A stretch of 16,158 nucleotides of DNA. It comes from an uncultured Bacilli bacterium (GTDB lineage: Bacteria > Bacillota_I > Bacilli_A > RF39 > UBA660). The notes under the pieces were generated by a model. That model saw nothing but the letters and a program-made list of their open reading frames with translations, was not told where the DNA came from and searched no databases. Each line of letters starts with the position of its first letter. The first letter of the stretch is position 1. Below, in pieces: positions 15,190 to 16,158 of the stretch. Both the position numbers and the translations under genes were made by a program. The stretch is from the NCBI GenBank assembly GCA_934148995.1, contig CAKPDM010000022.1:1-16158 (forward strand), in the 5' to 3' direction.

Positions 15190-16158
15190 CTAACTTACTG
15201 AAACAACATATGGATTTAAGGCTGTTCCATCTCCCTTAGTTATCAGTGTATCAGCTTTTAGGTTGATAACTGGACGGGCCCCGAAGGAATACGTGACGTT
15301 AAGCCAGCTAAGACTGCCCGAAGGATACACGAACCAAACGACAGCATGTGAGTAGTTAGAAGTGAATTGAGACGGAGACAGCATCCAAGTGTACTGTCCA
15401 TTATATAGATAATAATTACTATTTGCTATATTATAAACTCCTCCTGCCATTGAGGCTTCATCTGCTGTAATTAATGATACTGGGTAATCTAATTTTGCAC
15501 TCTCATTTGTAAGTGTAAATTTATCGTTATCTTGTGAACATTTTAAGCTTGGTGTCCTTCTATTATATAATCTGTTAAATGCTCCATAATATGTTGTTGG
15601 TGTCGTTAAATATCCTGATCCACCAGTGACACTTCTATCATTACAGAATGTTGTATCTGCTAAGTATGATGTATATGCTGTCATGTTATTTTTATACCAT
15701 GTATCTAGTGTTGTCTTTATTGGTGAATTTGTTGTGTTTGTTACTGCATCTGCATAACTATCACTACTGTATGATATTGGCTGTACTATCATTGTTGTTT
15801 CATTTGAATAACCAGTTACTTTATAAACTACATTACAATCCGTATTTAAACAACTATATAAATTATTTTTTACTATTTCATCATGATTATCTTTCCATGT
15901 TAGTTGCTTGATATCTCCTGTTAATGTAAATTTCTTTGTTGATTCATCAAATGTATAACCTGTTCCAAAGTTATATTTTTGTGTATTGGTAAACCAGTTA
16001 TATCCTGTTGTTCCATTACTTTCATGTAATGAGAATTTTTCATTATACTTATAACCAACATAAGTTGGATCCCAATATTTGTTATTATATTGTGAATTTC
16101 CAATTGTTACTGCTGTTCCTGTATCTGATGTATTTTTTCCTGAATAGATCAAACGAAT
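15190..16158 (-). CDS. DGR target protein with variable C-terminus, 5' end beyond window
   Basis: The frame is open from the right edge (first visible residues IRLIYSG) to TAG at 15192-15190, giving 322 residues; the N-terminus, where a secretion signal would lie, is outside. The visible part is rich in Thr, Ser, Tyr and Asn and has paired cysteines (SCLNTDC, TFCNDRS, LKCSQD), as in exported proteins. The C-terminal module reads YLYNGQYTWMLSPS, then the variable stretch (residues 260-296), then GARPVINLKADTLITKGDG and NPYVVSVS. W-LSPS, GARPVI and the NPYV end recur in DGR targets with a C-type-lectin-like or formylglycine-enzyme-like ligand fold; that fold is inferred. The varied residues would form a surface binding site. 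Nothing in the visible part tells the ligand. Confidence 0.88.
   Translation of the reverse strand: MRLIYSGKNTSDTGTAVTIGNSQYNNKYWDPTYVGYKYNEKFSLHESNGTTGYNWFTNTQKYNFGTGYTFDESTKKFTLTGDIKQLTWKDNHDEIVKNNLYSCLNTDCNVVYKVTGYSNETTMIVQPISYSSDSYADAVTNTTNSPIKTTLDTWYKNNMTAYTSYLADTTFCNDRSVTGGSGYLTTPTTYYGAFNRLYNRRTPSLKCSQDNDKFTLTNESAKLDYPVSLITADEASMAGGVYNIANSNYYLYNGQYTWMLSPSQFTSNYSHAVVWFVYPSGSLSWLNVTYSFGARPVINLKADTLITKGDGTALNPYVVSVS
15238..15271. repeat. Inverted repeat directly after the VR
   Basis: AGTTATCA (15238-15245) and TGATAACT (15264-15271) are perfect 8-base inverted arms with an 18-base gap. In coding direction the first arm begins at the last bases of VR, inside the target gene. The well-studied phage DGR needs a hairpin or cruciform with an 8-bp stem just 3' of the IMH for efficient retrohoming, although its loop is only four bases and its stem GC-rich. 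A role here is therefore plausible but not certain. Confidence 0.5.
15270..15382 (-). repeat. DGR variable repeat (VR)
   Basis: This 113-base segment inside the target gene aligns to TR along its whole length. It translates to LSPSQFTSNYSHAVVWFVYP followed by SGSLSWLNVTYSFGARP. Nine of eleven TR Asn codons are changed (to Gln, Tyr, His, Val, Phe, Tyr, Ser, Leu, Tyr). By eye, 14 substitutions fall on TR adenines and 9 on other bases, and one TR codon (CAT) has no partner. Both ends are sharply defined: GCTGTCTCCGTCT at the 5' side and GGGGCCCGTCCAG at the 3' side. Confidence 0.93.

Noticed and set aside
14887..15382. CRISPR array or tandem repeat in the GC-rich repeated stretch
   Set aside because: Only two copies with systematic differences at template adenines, one in a coding region; this is a TR/VR pair.
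15648..15911. Leu/Tyr-rich plus-strand open frame inside the target gene
   Set aside because: Antisense shadow; composition reflects the Thr/Asn-rich codons of the target.
1..16158. Use of TGA as tryptophan (Mycoplasma code)
   Set aside because: Intact genes use TGG for tryptophan and the methyltransferase gene ends with TGA at 2387-2385; only one dead gene contains internal TGA codons.

Overview
This window looks like chromosomal DNA from a very AT-rich, low-GC Gram-positive bacterium of the Bacilli type, plausibly an uncultured gut lineage. The signs are AGGAGG-type ribosome sites, the ylbF-rsmD gene pair typical of Bacilli, and many small A/T-ending codons. Tryptophan is TGG in the intact genes and the methyltransferase gene stops at TGA, so the code is the standard bacterial one rather than the Mycoplasma code. 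All convincing intact genes lie on the minus strand, so the window is best read from right to left.

Region 1 (12883-16158) is a complete-looking diversity-generating retroelement (DGR). In transcription order it has a target gene whose C-terminal variable repeat (VR) is at 15270-15382, a hairpin after the target stop, a template repeat (TR, 14887-15002), a 145-base structured spacer, a MutS-domain-I-like accessory gene, an Avd-like gene, and a DGR-type reverse transcriptase. The last three genes overlap. TR carries eleven AAC/AAT codons; nine of these are changed in VR, as expected of adenine-directed mutagenic retrohoming. There are also nine substitutions at non-adenine TR positions and a one-codon gap, so this TR and VR have drifted apart.

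Region 2 (12017-12865) is the housekeeping pair ylbF-like and rsmD, with its own promoter just downstream of the RT gene.

Region 3 (8188-12027) is an island between rsmD and a Bax-inhibitor-1 gene. It is bounded by a 26-base direct repeat (25/26 identical) that overlaps the 3' end of rsmD on one side and the BI-1 promoter on the other. Two related IS-like units in direct orientation (8213-9427 and 11409-12000) bracket a decayed S51-family peptidase gene and an intact MATE-type transporter gene.

Region 4 (1681-8148) holds BI-1, a RdgB/HAM1-like nucleotide pyrophosphatase, and a close-packed cluster of a SWIM/SNF2 helicase, Ogt alkyltransferase, a SAM methyltransferase and a uracil-DNA-glycosylase-family protein. 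The theme of this region is DNA and nucleotide-pool repair.

Region 5 (1-1634) is a gene graveyard with frameshifted remnants of DinD and RhuM-family genes, followed by the start of an NTF2-like gene that runs off the left edge.
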